Positions 12,108 to 23,600 of a stretch of 64,000 nt of DNA are shown here, piece after piece. Under the pieces are notes generated by a model that saw only the letters and a list, made by a program, of their open reading frames with translations, ran no database searches and was not told the origin of the DNA. Both the position numbers and the translations under genes were made by a program. The stretch's first letter is position 1. Each line of letters starts with the position of its first letter. The stretch is from contig CM037787.1 in assembly GCA_021229015.1 (NCBI GenBank), positions 33,989,874 to 34,053,873 of the forward strand, written 5' to 3'. This DNA comes from Solen grandis (lineage: Eukaryota; Mollusca; Bivalvia; Adapedonta; Solenidae).

Positions 12108-13092
12108 ACGCATGCGCAGACACCCTCTTTTCAGGCGCAGACGCTTTATTTCTCTAATTACTGCACGGTAAGTGATACATATTTCATGGAATCAAGATAC
12201 TAGAAATATCTGATGAGTCATCATTACCTGAACGTTTATGTTGACATCGATAAGGACCATTTGATTTTAGCCCATATACAAGATTCTGACGCCAGACATT
12301 CAAATATCCTGAAGTATTTGGTTCAAAGAAAATACCTACACGATCTCTCACTCTCATATCATATATGATATAGATCTATTTAAATCCTTCAAATGTAATA
12401 AACTGTCTAAGGTTTTAAAAAGCAGACTTAGAAAATAACTTTCAATATCCAATAACAGTCAGAATATTATTATTATGTCTGCAGTTCTCGACAATGAACT
12501 TCAAATGAGTTTGCCATGGGTAATGTGCACATACAGAGGTAAAATCTATGAACAACAGTTGCACTTAGGTTCTTTTTTGTTGATTTACATAAATAAGTGA
12601 TCGTCTGCTTGCTGAGTGTTGACTAGTGGCTTAAAAATGATAAAAAGGAGCATTTGTGAAAATGGTAGAAAAATGTTACCTCTTCATCAATTTCAAATGA
12701 TTTTTTGATATACTTATGCAAAACATTTTCAATGCATTAATGAATCAGAAAAAAAAAAGATACATCAATTCTGTTTATTGTCAATTATTTCTCTGTTAAA
12801 TTACTTCACACATCATACATGACGTTGAGTATTGAATTTGTATAAAAAGCTTGATAATACCAATAGTAAGAGAACTCAATACTTGAGGATAGATCTTGAC
12901 GTAGTATGTGACTTATAGATATAAGCCTACACACTTTTATTGTATTATGTAAATATTTATCATGTTTAACAGGACTTATCGAGATTTTGAATGTTTTTGT
13001 TTTTTTTTGTTTTTTTTTTCAATTTTCTTTATATATCTTATGATAAAACATTCTTTAACAGATCTAACCCATAACCTTTATGTGATCCTGAC

Positions 13093-13153
13093 ATGGATGT
13101 TATCCTGGATGAGCTAGGTCTGAGGGAACTAAAGAGGAATTTTAGTGAACAAC
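13093..13153 (+). CDS. Possible short first exon (SAM-like helix) inside the foldback element
   Basis: An ATG opens about 20 residues (MDVILDELGLRELKRNFSEQ) ending at a GTAAAA donor-like site; an in-frame TAA lies upstream. The LxELGLxELKxxF pattern resembles the first helices of sterile-alpha-motif-type domains. No downstream exon is recognised, so this may be a relic of a gene once carried by the element, or chance. Confidence 0.25.
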
Positions 13154-13375
13154 GGGTAAAATATATATTTTCTGATCTTTGATGAGTGTAAATCTCTGAG
13201 TGTGTGAGAGAGAGATTTTGTGGAAAGTTGGATAATTTCATAATGATAGATAATTATTTGCTTTCATTAAGGCTAGATCTATTTGAATTCAAAATAGATA
13301 TACTTTTGTACTATCAATCTAAATCATGCAGTACCTGTAGCTTCAAATAACTGTCTAAGCACTAAAGATATTTCA

Positions 13376-13450
13376 TGTGAACAAACTTTCCAGCTGGCTT
13401 GCAGTAGGTTGGTGGTTCTACATGGCTTCTATACCTGAAATACTGTACAG
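13376..13450 (+). repeat. SINE fragment (core of tRNA-derived mollusc SINE)
   Basis: TTCCAGCTGGCTTGCAGTAGGTTGGTGGTTCTAC matches the body of the SINE at 38731-38992 (read on its minus strand) and the copy near 59010. Head and tail are missing. It lies inside the foldback element, so it was either carried by the element or inserted later. Confidence 0.7.
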
Positions 13451-14515
13451 ATCTGTAGAGGGCCCATTAACACCCGTAATGTTAACAAAAAAAAATCACA
13501 CTCAGAAAAAAAAAATCACACTCAGACAAATTGAATGCAAAATAGTAAGAGAATCCTTAAAAGTATAAGATTGAAGTCCTTCTATACTACTGTACTGTTT
13601 ATCAATAAGGAACAGCAGGGAATGTTCTGAAGTTGCATATCCAAATAACTCCTATCAAGTGTCTTTCCTCCTTCCAAATTCTTTTATGTCTGATTTTCTT
13701 TGGTCTTAGATTGACCTTTCTATAGATTATTATCTGAAAATCTCCAATGCTGTATACCTACCACTAAAAAACAATTAAGTAGGCCAATTATACAAATTAA
13801 CCCAATATAAAGGTATATGGAAGTAGTTGTGAAATAATCTGCACATTAATTACTTAATCAAAATCCAATTAATATACATTAACTTTGACAAAAGATAAGG
13901 TGGAAACTATTCAGTCAGCAATACTTTTTACACCATAAACCTTTTCGCTTAAAATCTGTAATTAAGCCCATCTGGTCACATATTTTTTATTTAAACAACA
14001 ACAACAACAACAAAAAACGTGAGTGTGAAAAGGAGAGGGAAAGAGGGAAGGGAGATGTAAAAAAAAAGGAGAAAGAAAGAAAAAAATGAAGAGGAAGAGA
14101 ATCAGAAAACATGCTTGATATTCACATAGAACTGCCTGTGAAGTAAGGTTGGTGTCGACATGATACCAATATCATTTCATAACACATACATATTTACATG
14201 TAACGTGTAATATATGCAACGTATTCAATCAGTATAAACTAAAATATTCAAAAACATAAAAGCAAAAATTAAAAAATATTTTAAACAGAGATTCCCCTTG
14301 ATTCATTAATGAACTAATCATTTCGTTTCACAGTGACTCTGTTTTCTATATTCCTCGTCTGTAAGTCAATGGTTCGTTTATACATAGCTCTGACACAAGA
14401 TAGAGTACTTTGAACTGTTTAATAAAGGATACTATCACCATAACCATTTAAACCAGAAAACATTTCTTTGATTTGTTTCGCTTACACGTGTTTACATTCA
14501 ATTTGCACATGCTTA

Positions 14516-15098
14516 CAATATGTACCGGAAGGCGAAATGCGAAATATTGAATTCTCGCCTGGCGGGTTGGCGGGGCGCCGCACGAAATGTCGAAAAGACG
14601 AAATATTGATTATTTCGTGCCGCGGGGCGAGATTTCGCCCCGAAATGCGAAATGTTGGATTCTCGCCTGGCGGGTTGGCGGGGCGCCAGGCGAAATGTCG
14701 AAAAGACGAAATATTGATTATTTCGTGCCGCGGGGCGAGATTTCGCCCCGAAATGCGAAATGTTGGATTCTCGCCTGGCGGGTTGGCGGGGCGCCAGGCG
14801 AAATGTCGAAAAGACGAAATATTGATTATTTCGTGCCGCGGGGCGATTTCGGGGCAAAAGGTCGAAAACACGAAATGCCGAAATCTCGGGGCGAGATTTC
14901 GGGGCGAAATGACGAAATACTATGATTCGTGTTGCGGGGCGAAATTTCGAGTTTTCGCCCCGAAATCTCGCCCCGAAATACTGGCATTTTCGTGTTTTCG
15001 ACCTTTCGCCCCGAAATCTCGCCCCGAGATTTCGACATTTCGGGGCGAAATCTCGCCCTGCGGCACGAAACACAAAATGGCAGAAATCAGCCACCATA
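14516..15098 (-). repeat. Right inverted arm with 108-bp tandem units
   Basis: This is the inverted counterpart of 11702-12107, longer by one to two tandem units. GAAATGTCGAAAAGACGAAA starts at 14584, 14692 and 14800, an exact 108-bp spacing. The outer ~200 bp (14890-15098) mirrors the outer left arm. Confidence 0.88.
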
Positions 15099-15104
15099 AT
15101 GATC

Positions 15105-15165
15105 AAACAATTTTAATACAAGGTCAATTGGTAAATTAAGATTGTTTATTCTTGTATAGGGAAAT
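15105..15165 (-). pseudogene. LINE RT fragment, upstream part
   Basis: Minus-strand codons give NLNLPIDLVLKLF, running straight into the ATGATC target duplication and then into the fragment at 11051-11701. The pattern LPxDLxxxLFDxxVxPI is typical of the LINE RT segment preceding SEVWG. A stop appears further upstream, and homology fades beyond about 15165. Confidence 0.7.
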
Positions 15166-15454
15166 CAATTGAATGGAATTGTTTTAAACTTTGCATAAAG
15201 ACTAAGAATGAAACAACAAAAAATAATGTAAACTAAAATAAGGTATCAATAGGCATGATTTTGTGTTATCTGCCCCTGGAAATGACAGAAAGGGGCAAAA
15301 AACTCACATTCAGCGGCAAATAACTCAAAAAGAAGCGTGGTGACCCCCATTTTTTATCCCATAAATTTGTTTCTAGTGTGATTCTCTATGATCATGCCAA
15401 GTTTAAAATAATTCTCCTTCTTTGTCTATAAAGTAAAATACCGCTATTATGAAA
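15166..15454. other. Unassigned AT-rich DNA
   Basis: No gene or repeat is recognised. Confidence 0.5.
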
Positions 15455-15655
15455 ATTAAAATTAAAGATGGATAATTGCATGCTTGTTTGATTATTTTCT
15501 TTCTTTTTTTTTTTCTTTTTTTTTTTGTTTAACATTTCAGAATACATGGAGTGTTGTGTTGAAATTCAAATAAATATCAAATAAAAAACCAAATAATTTT
15601 TTAATTTTAAAAAAAACGATTTAAATGCGATACAAAACAGACCTATTTACGCATC
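15455..15655 (+). repeat. Repeat A fragment interrupted by BEL/Pao element
   Basis: The order of words 'GGATAATTGCATG', 'GTGTTGTGTTGA', 'CGATTTAAATGCGATAC', 'GACCTATTTACG' matches the repeat-A units at 19.9, 24.1 and 29.6 kb. Similarity stops near 15655, where BEL/Pao-like sequence begins. Confidence 0.65.
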
Positions 15656-16237
15656 ACTTTCAGGCGTTCAACGTTCATTTATTTACAGTCGCAACTTATA
15701 GATGAAGCTGATAGAATCATTGTAGTGTTTACGCTATCCAACTCTAATAAGCAATTGACAAGTTGGTCAAAAATCATTCATGCGTATATGCAAGCTTTGA
15801 TACAGTCATCCACACCTCAAAACGACGTTACTAGTATTCGGGAATTTTACGACAGAATGGATAGCAATATGGTCTCGAATCACTCGGTCAAAATCAAGTA
15901 GCCTACATAAGTCTACTCGTGCCGATCATCTTTGCACCAGGTGAGATCCGCAAGCATTTAGCGTGAGGAAAAAGGGATGGTAACTCGGTACTTTCAGGGT
16001 TACGTCAAACCATACTACAAGAGATCCGAGTCTTGGAGACCAGGAGCCAGTCAAACACACCATCGGAAAGTATGTACCAACCAAAAGTTTATTTCTGACA
16101 ATCGTAAAGAAGCAAAATCACTTAAGTGTCCGACATGTTTCCCAGAACTCTGCTGAGCCAAACAGTGAAAAAAGAAAAGAAAATGTGAATTTTGAGCCTA
16201 ACTGTACTTATCAAACAAAGTTACTAATTACGCTATT

Positions 16238-16450
16238 GTGAACCAAAACAAATTGTGCTACAATTGCTTAGAAAAGCATATAGTTTTAAAGTATGGGTCC
16301 AACCGTCGGTGTACACATTGCTCGAGAAAACACCTTTCTCGTATTTGCAGCAACCAGCAGTCAGCAGAAGAAACTGCAACATCATTACAATCTACACCAT
16401 TGGTTTCAGAGCTACAAGATAAAGGTCCCATGCTTTATGCGTCACCATAA
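16238..16450 (+). pseudogene. BEL/Pao gag zinc-knuckle fragment
   Basis: A 70-residue open frame has CYNC...H and CTHCSRKHLSRIC, paired CCHC-like knuckles of the BEL/Pao nucleocapsid. One histidine position is imperfect. It is followed by a short serine/threonine-rich linker and a stop before the protease-like region. Confidence 0.8.
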
Positions 16451-16735
16451 CCATGGCCGCGCGTTCTCTTGAAATCTACCGTAGTACCGGTAAGTTCACA
16501 AAATTGTACTGCATATTCCTTCAGTATGGATCAAACAGTGTGTTTGACGAAGATGCACAGGGATCGTTTGTATCAGGTAAGCTTGCCCAAAGACAGAATC
16601 TTGTCCGAACTGGTACAGATGTTGTGAACTTAGCCATTTTCGGTGATAATTCCAGGGAGGTCAGACACTTGGAAACGCTAACGTGTACGTTGTTGCATAA
16701 ACTAGGGAGAACAGAAGACAGAAGACATTAAGAAA

Positions 16736-17169
16736 GTGCCAGGTCCTACCGCAGTTGAAAACAACACCCTGGTGAATTACATACCCCTTCACGCTGTGTG
16801 CAATGATATCGCTACAACACCTGTCCACATTGTCTATGACTGTAGTTGTCGTAAATCACAGCAAAAGCTGAGTTTGAATGATTGCCTACAGTCAACGCCA
16901 CCAGAAATCAACGATTTGACATAATTGCTTATGCGCTTCCGTTAACATAAAGTTTCAACGGACATAGAGAAGGCTTTCTTATATGCGGGACTGGATGGAC
17001 AAGATAGAGATTTTACGCGCTTCTTTTGGCTCAGTGACCCAGCAGATCTCAGTAGCCTGTTAGTGAAGTGCCGTATTAATGCGGTTTGCTCAATCGTCAT
17101 TCTCAGTGCCAGGCTACTGAGCATATCAACAACAACAAGCACCCGACGTCTGCCGACATCTTGGAACAA
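16736..17169 (+). pseudogene. BEL/Pao reverse transcriptase fragments
   Basis: Plus-strand pieces carry YIPLHAVCND...IVYDCS and SLNDCL (to 16924), then DIEKAFLYAGLDGQDRDFTRFFWLSDP around 16960-17040. These are the conserved BEL/Pao fingers and palm blocks. A stop after INDLT and a frame change separate them. The catalytic box further on (about 17170-17210) reads as a changed YANNIL form instead of a DD pair, so the copy looks catalytically dead. Confidence 0.8.
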
Positions 17170-17572
17170 AATTTGTATGCAAACAATATTTTGTATTACT
17201 TTGACCAGGAGTCCGACTTACAACAATACTAGGACTAGGAGTCGCATGACATGATGGCAAGCGCGGGGGGTTAATCTCAGATTATGGGTGTCTAGCAGCG
17301 ATGCTTTGAAAACTATGGCAGCAACAGACGGCTAAAATTCTCGGTTTGAGATGGGATACATATGAAGACAAATTTTCATTTACAAAATAAGCATATTTCT
17401 CCGAGAAATGGACCAAACGTCTCATTTAGCTAAAATCTTCAATAATTTTTTACCCACTCGGTCAGTTGAGTTTGGTCACTATACGCACCAAACTCATGAT
17501 TCAAGATCTGTGGAAAAAGAAATATGACTGGGACCTGCCCCTACCCTTGACACACAACATGTATGGAAATCC

Positions 17573-17842
17573 TTGCAGACGACTTGTCCACAGCGACAGA
17601 AATCACGCTTCCGAGAACATTTTTTCCCTATCTTCGGATCCCACAATTCCGCTGACAGCAAGCTATATATTTTTGTAGATACTTGTACAAAATCATATGA
17701 TGCAGGGTTATACCTAAGCAATAGAGACAACTTTTCATTGGTTAAAGCGAAAAATTGCGTCGCCCCGCTGAAGCAGATTTCACTGCCCCGATTTGAACGA
17801 ATGGGGGCATTATTAGGTGCTGGACTTGGACAGCATGCATAA
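17573..17842 (+). pseudogene. BEL/Pao RNase H fragment
   Basis: The frame contains LYIFVDTCTKSYDAGLYL followed by KAKNCVAPLKQISLPRFERM, the BEL/Pao RNase H core (FVDASxxAYGAxxY ... KxRVAPLKxxTLPRLELM). It ends at a stop after LGAGLGQHA, where the family normally continues into the integrase. Confidence 0.82.
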
Positions 17843-17924
17843 AAAAAGCCTGATTATTAATAACGTGACGTACTGGTCAGAGAGCCAATTCGTTCTACAT
17901 TAATCTTCAAACAAAAAAAAACTG

Positions 17925-18978
17925 CAGAGATTTGCACCTAACCGTGTTCAAGAAATCCGTGATATCAGTGACAATACCTGGAAGAATTGTCCTACGGTAG
18001 ACAATCCTGCAGATCTTTTCACAAGGGGAATAAGCACGACACAACCTAATGATTCTCAGTTTTGGTTGAAAGTCCGAAGCGGTTGGCAGCAGAATCTCAG
18101 TGGTCAGTATGGAATGTCAAAACACCGTGAACAGACTACATGCAGGAGAGTAGAGAACACGAAACTGATTCCGCTTCTAGTACACCTGCTTCCGGGTTAA
18201 ACACTTCTTGACCGCCAAGTACTGGGCCTCAACAGTACGCGTAAAGTACTTTACATATCATGGACACTGACAGATTTGGGACATACAAGAAACTAGAATG
18301 GACTAAAGCATTTGTGCAAATGTTTTGTCAAAAATTGTCGAGTCGTGTAACTGGATCAGCGACCTAGAACGAGATGAAATATGCTGTGGGTACGTGATTG
18401 CCAAGCGTCTTTGAAGCGACTTTTCAAGTCTCCAACTTTACAGCAGGAGGTGGACAACAGGGGAATAACATTGATATTTATTCTAAATTGTGCGCCATGG
18501 TATTGCGCACATTGATTGGCCTCACAAAACTGCGTCGAAGAAAACGCTGTCACGTGCATTTATCACATTTGAGGTGCTGAGAACAGTTGTGACAGAGATT
18601 GAGGCGATTTCAAATAACAAACAACTTACCCACGACACTTCCAATTTTGATGTCACGGAGATATTGAAACTAGCACACCTGTTATACGACAGAAAGAAAA
18701 AGACGCTACCGTAAGCTTACGTTACACAAATATTGTGCACTTCTGAGACGGAAAATCACGCTGACGTTCTAAAGCTCGCTAGACAACAGAGGGCCATCAT
18801 CGACTACTTCCCCGGAGAGATGGAGAAGCGAATACCTGACCGCTTTTCTATGAAAAACAACAACCAGCCAAAGATGTCCGTTGGGTACGTCGTGCAGATA
18901 CACAATGATGTAACGCCACGATCCCGTTGGAGACTAGCAAAAAATCGAATGGGGAAAAAAGTGTTTCAAACAATCTAA
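17925..18978 (+). pseudogene. BEL/Pao integrase-region fragments
   Basis: Pieces include RFAPNRVQEIRDISDNTW...NPADLFTRGIS (17935-18045), then SRAFITFEVLRTVVTEIEA...LAHLLYDRKK (18555-18705) and the terminal VGYVVQIHNDVTPRSRWRLA (18880-18940). The conserved core with the DDE residues between them is not readable. Confidence 0.75.
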
Positions 18979-19500
18979 TACTAGCTGAAAGTACCCAAAA
19001 AAACAATGATAGCTTGTAATACTGATTGCGTGTGTTAAATGGACATTTAGCATTTGGACAGTTCATCATCATAATTATTTTAGAGTGATATACGTAATTG
19101 TAAAAGAAGAAGTTTCAATGCTCAAAGCGACCATTTGATTATTTTTCAAGTATATCATGTTTCAGGGGTCTTATCATGGACATTAAATTGAAACCTATGC
19201 GATGGACACTTTTGGCCGCCTCAAACATGTCGAGAACACCATTGACGCCGCGTTATTGTGCGTGACGTTCACGGAAGCTTTGGCACCAAGACGTCACTGT
19301 CTCATTTGAGTATCTATTTGCATTGTATACGAATGAATGAACGAAAAGGGATATCGGCGAGTAACAAACTAGAGCCTTCATAGCCACAATATGAGTGGAC
19401 ATGAAATGAACACTGTTGCAAAATATTAGGTGTCACTTATTTACATTCTACGGGATATACTTGTTATATCTGACATTGGATTAAGCCTATATTTTAATAA
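18979..19500. other. Unassigned DNA downstream of BEL/Pao remnant
   Basis: No LTR, gene or known repeat is recognised. Confidence 0.4.
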
Positions 19501-20540
19501 CAATCAAACATAACCTATAAATTAAGCCACAAATCAAACACTGCATTTATCGAATTGCGGGGAAAAATATATATGTTCGCAGAAAAAAATATATACGCTG
19601 CACATTTTTTAAACAAACAATTGTTCGTAATATCTAAATAAATTGTACGCAGATCACTAAGTGTATATTGAAATTGAATCATTCATTATAGCAAACTGGA
19701 AAAAAACATGAACTCGTGTACATTTTTGTCTTAAGTATTTGCATAAATTTATATTTAGATTTCGATAATTGCATGTTGTTTTTTTTATTTCGATTAATAT
19801 CTCGAAATACATTTGTTGTGTTGACATTGCAACAATATGATATCTTTTTTTCAAATGAAATTCTAAATAATTTGGAAAATGATTTGAGCATAATTTCGTA
19901 ACAAAACCGATTTAAATGCAATTCTAAATAAGACCTATTTACCCTATTACAAATGTAACTCCACATATATTAGTTTGGTATAAGCACAGTTTTGTGCGAT
20001 CTTGCAAGACTGAATAAAATCGCTCATTATAATATCCTTAAACCAAATGAATGTATACACATTTAAATGTTTAGTGTGAGTTGTTAATGTTTGTGTAAAC
20101 CCTTAAATTAAATTTGGGTAAATGTGCGTGAGCTGATATGTAAATACTTTTAAATGTTATTGTTAACTGCTGCTCTATAAGTATTTGAATTCTAGCCATT
20201 AGATTTATTACCTAGTCTTGCTTCTGATGTACCGTGGCCATCGGCTACCACTTTGCATCTACATGTATCTCCTGGATAAGCATTGCCTTAATTTTTTATT
20301 AAACAATCTTCTTGCATTCTGGTCTTTATTTCCTTGTAATTTTTTCCATGGTAATTAAGCATTACTTATAAATTAAGCCAGAAATCACACACTGCATTTA
20401 CCGATTTGCGGGAGTGAAATATACATATTCGCAGAAAATATATTAACGCTGCACATTTTCTAAAAACAAATGTTTTTTTAATGTTAGAGATAATTGTACA
20501 TCACTAAGTGCGATATTGAATGAGCATCATTCATTATAGC
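19500..20540 (+). repeat. Repeat A, one long copy plus a partial copy
   Basis: Recurrent words are AAATCACACACTGCATTTACCG, TTCGCAGAAAATATATT, ATCATTCATTATAGCAAAC, CGATTTAAATGCAATTCTAAATAAGACC, TTGTGCGATCTTGCAAGACTG, CGCTCATTATAATATCCTTAAACC and AATGTTTAGTGTGAGTTG. The second copy (20340-20540) is broken by the 318-bp tandem repeat. No ORF or terminal signal is apparent. Confidence 0.75.
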
Positions 20541-20547
20541 AAACATG

Positions 20548-21500
20548 AATAACAAGAGGCCCATGATGGCCCTAAATCGCTCACCTGAGATAAATAGGTT
20601 GACCCAAGGAACATCTGTACCAATTTATTTTAAAATCTGGCCAGTAGTTTTGAAGAAGATGATTTTTAAAGTTTTCATTTTTTTCTTTTTGTTGCCATGG
20701 CAACCAGAGTTCTATATGGATCAAGTTTATTTTAGCAACTTTTGTGAAGGTTGACCCAAGGATCATTCCTGCCAAGTTTAATCAAATTCTGTCCAGTGGT
20801 TTCAGAGGAGATGTTGTTTAAAGGTTTCTCTATATACATATAAGGCAAATAAGCCCCGCCCTGGCGGCCATGTTTTTTTTACGGATCGGAATAATTTTAG
20901 CAACTTTGGTAGAGGTTGACCCTAAGGAACATCTGTACCAATTTATTTTAAAATCTGGCCAGTAGTTTTGAAGAAGATGATTTTAAAGTTTTCATTTTTT
21001 TTTTTTGTTGCCATGGCAACCAGAGTTCTACATGGATCAAGTTTATTTAGCAACTTTTGTGAAGGTTGACCCAAGGATCATCCCTGCCAAGTTTAATCAA
21101 ATTCTGTCCAGTGGTTTCAGAGGAGATGTTGTTTAAAGGTTTCTCTATATACATATAAGGCAAATAAGCCCCGCCCCTGGCGGCCATGTTTTTTTACGGA
21201 TCGAATAATTTTAGCAACTTTGGTAGAGGTTGACCAAGGAACATCTGTACCAATTATTTTAAAATCTGGCCAGTAGTTTTGAAGAGATGATTTTTAAAGT
21301 TTTCAATTATTTTTCTTTTTGTTGCCATGGCAACCAGAGTTCTTCATGGATCAATTTATTTTAGCAACTTTTGTGAGCTCACCCAAGGAATCATTCCTGC
21401 CAAGTTTAATTAAATTCTGTCCAGTGGTTTCAGAGGAGATGTTGTTTAAAGCCTAAATTGTTGACGACGCACGACGCGGATGCGGACGATAATGGGCGAG
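20548..21500 (+). repeat. Mollusc interspersed repeat with ~318-bp tandem units
   Basis: It starts AACAAGAGGCCCATGATGGC, a start I associate with an abundant mollusc repeat, and ends near CGACGCACGACGCGGATGCG. Inside, the block 'AAGGAACATCTGTACCAATT ... TTGCCATGGCAACCAGAGTT ... CTGTCCAGTGGTTTCAGAGG' recurs three times, starting near 20606, 20924 and 21237. A diverged fourth block lies at about 21940-22170 within repeat A. Confidence 0.8.
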
Positions 21501-21529
21501 TGACCAAGAACTCACCTTGAACTTTCTGC

Positions 21530-22860
21530 CAGTAGTTGAAAAATGGATTTTGCAATTTTATTTTTTTTTTGCCATAAATTAAAGATTCAATTTGATTATT
21601 GCATGTTTATTTCGGTTTACATCTCGGAACAAATTCTGTTGGGTTTCATGGGAAGAAGATTTTTTAAATCAATACTAAACAATAGTATGTTTTTTAGGAT
21701 TTGATCATTTTTTAGACAACGTTTAATGCAATACTAATAGTACCAATTATGTTGTGTAAAATTATATATAAACAAATATTTTTAAAGCAACCTATTTTAG
21801 TTTTTGTGAACTGCAATTACATGTATTATAATATACCTTAAACCAAGATCAACTGACAATTTTAATGTTTTGTGAGGTAATGTTTTTTTTCTTTATATAT
21901 AGAAATATCGGAATTTTAGATCATAATTAGCAACTTTGGTTACGTGTGGCCTCGGCACTGACAAATTATTTTGAAATCTGGCCAGTAGTTTTGAAGGAGA
22001 TGATTTTTTAAAGTTTTCAATTATTTTTTTTTTGTTGCAATGGCAACCAGAGTTATTCATGGATCAAATTTATTTTTAGCAACTTTTGTAGAGCCTCACC
22101 CAAGGAACATTCATGCCAAGATTCATAAATTATGTCCAGAGGTTTCAGAGGTGAGCTAAAAATGGAATCGTGCATATTTTATTGTCCTTTTTTTTTGGCA
22201 TAAATTAAAGATTAAATTTGATTATTGCATGTTTATTTTCGGTTTACATCTCGGAACAAATTCACTGTTGTGTTGTGACATTGGAAGAATAGGATATTTT
22301 TTAACAAACATTTAAATGCAATACTAAATAAGACCAAATTATTTGTGTATATATATTATATATAACACCACATATATAGGTTTGATATAAGCACACCCCT
22401 ATTTTAGGTTTTGTGTGATCTTGCAATTACATCGCTTATTATAATATCCTTAAACCAAATAAATCTGTAATATTTTAATGTTTAGTGTGAGTTGTTAATG
22501 TTATTTTTAACTTCTATATAATAAATATCGGAATTTTAGTCATACATTAGCTTCTGGTTTACCGTGTGGCCTTCGGCTACCACATTGCATCTGTCTCCTG
22601 GATATACATTAATCAAATATCAATTTGTGTATTTGCTATATATGTCATAGGAATTGAGTTTATATTTCATAAGATAATTAAACAATACCTATGAATTACG
22701 CCAGAAATCACGCACAGCATTTACCGAATTTACTGAATGTATTTGCAAAAAATATATATACGTCCACTTTTCAAAACATAAATGTTTGTTATATTAGAGA
22801 TAATTGTACACCACTAAGAGCGAGATTGAATTTGCATCATTCATTAAATCAACCGTGAAA
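21530..22860 (+). repeat. Repeat A copies with embedded diverged interspersed-repeat unit
   Basis: Two further repeat-A units (about 21540-21900 and 22180-22860) flank a copy of the CCAGTAGTTTTGAAGGAGATG...GTTTCAGAGGTGAG repeat at 21940-22170. Word order matches the other units. Confidence 0.7.
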
Positions 22861-23600
22861 CAAGAGCTTCGTTGTGAGAGGGCATATACGCCCGAAGAAA
22901 GGTAATGAAATTGAACTAGCTTTGACAAATGGATAAGCACTTTTTAAAATTAAACAAGTCTGTTGTTGCTTGCAAAACACAAGACATTTAACGGTTATGC
23001 ACATTTTGACTTATTTCATTACCATCTCCACCAGAATTTTGATCTGACAGTTGGATGATCGGATAGACAGAAGGAAGGAGGACAAACTTACAGTTCCCTC
23101 TTGTGTAAACATCTGTAGGGGACAAATAAACAAACATGAAATATTTTCGCATTATATAATATGACATGTTGCTTCATACTGTGACCTTGACCCAATAAGG
23201 CTGAAACTTGCACTTGATCTGCACTTCATTTCAGTATGGTTGCCATTTCTGGGCAAAAAGTTTAAATCTGCATGAGAGATTAAAGAGATACAGAGCGGAC
23301 ACAAAATATTCTAACATTATAACAGTATGACAAATATGAGTGGACAAGAAATTGCTAACAATCTTCAAGTGCGACGTTGACCTTGAACAAATACATCCGA
23401 AACCAACGCTCTCCACATCCTCTTTGTATGGTTAACATTCTGTCAAATAATCATGATTTATTCTAGATGTTCTAAAGATAAGAGAGGACACAAAATATTC
23501 TAACATTATAACAGTATGACATGTGACCTTCAAGTGAGACCTTGACCTTGAACTTATACATAGATTTTGCGCGATCTTGCAAGACTGAATTACATCGCTC
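22861..23600 (+). repeat. Another mollusc-type interspersed repeat, internally duplicated
   Basis: It starts CAAGAGCTTCGTTGTGAGAG. Blocks such as 'GACACAAAATATTCTAACATTATAACAGTATGACA' occur twice (about 23298 and 23478), and 'GACCTTGACC/GACCTTGAAC' recurs. Small ORFs on the minus strand across it are shadows. Confidence 0.65.

Larger units (their letters stand above)
11702..15098. mobile_element. Foldback-type DNA element, 3.4 kb
   Basis: Long inverted arms start TATGGTGGCTGATTTCTGCC at 11702 and end with the reverse complement at 15098. The arms are flanked by direct ATGATC copies. The left arm is about 406 bp and the right about 583 bp. They are highly CpG-rich, built from CGGGGCGAAA/TTTCGCCCCG words, and contrast sharply with the AT-rich interior (12108-14515). 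That interior carries a SINE fragment and one possible short exon but no transposase I recognise. Joining the flanks across one ATGATC restores the LINE reading frame (LKLFDHRIVPI), which proves insertion into a pre-existing LINE copy. Known foldback families also have long, internally repetitive arms; membership in a named superfamily is not established. Confidence 0.88.
15660..18978 (+). mobile_element. Decayed BEL/Pao LTR retrotransposon (internal region)
   Basis: Gag, protease, RT, RNase H and integrase traces occur in the order expected for BEL/Pao on the plus strand, each in short frames separated by shifts and stops. Landmarks are: a gag segment with IREFYDRMDSN; two zinc knuckles at about 16251-16360; a protease-like DEDAQGSFVS; RT entry IVYDCSCRK...SLNDCL and DIEKAFL...RDFTRFFWLSDP; RNase H VAPLKQISLPRFE; integrase-side NPADLFTRGIS; and the C-terminal VGYVVQIHNDVTPRSRWRLA. 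No LTRs, primer-binding site or target duplication were found, so the copy is inactive and perhaps truncated. Confidence 0.88.

Noticed and set aside
14468..15139. Long overlapping ORFs on both strands (up to 223 residues) in the foldback arms, also at 11617-12203
   Set aside because: They are open in several frames on both strands because the CpG-rich repeat words lack stop codons. The translations are repeats of RGEISPRN-like words and do not resemble any protein family.
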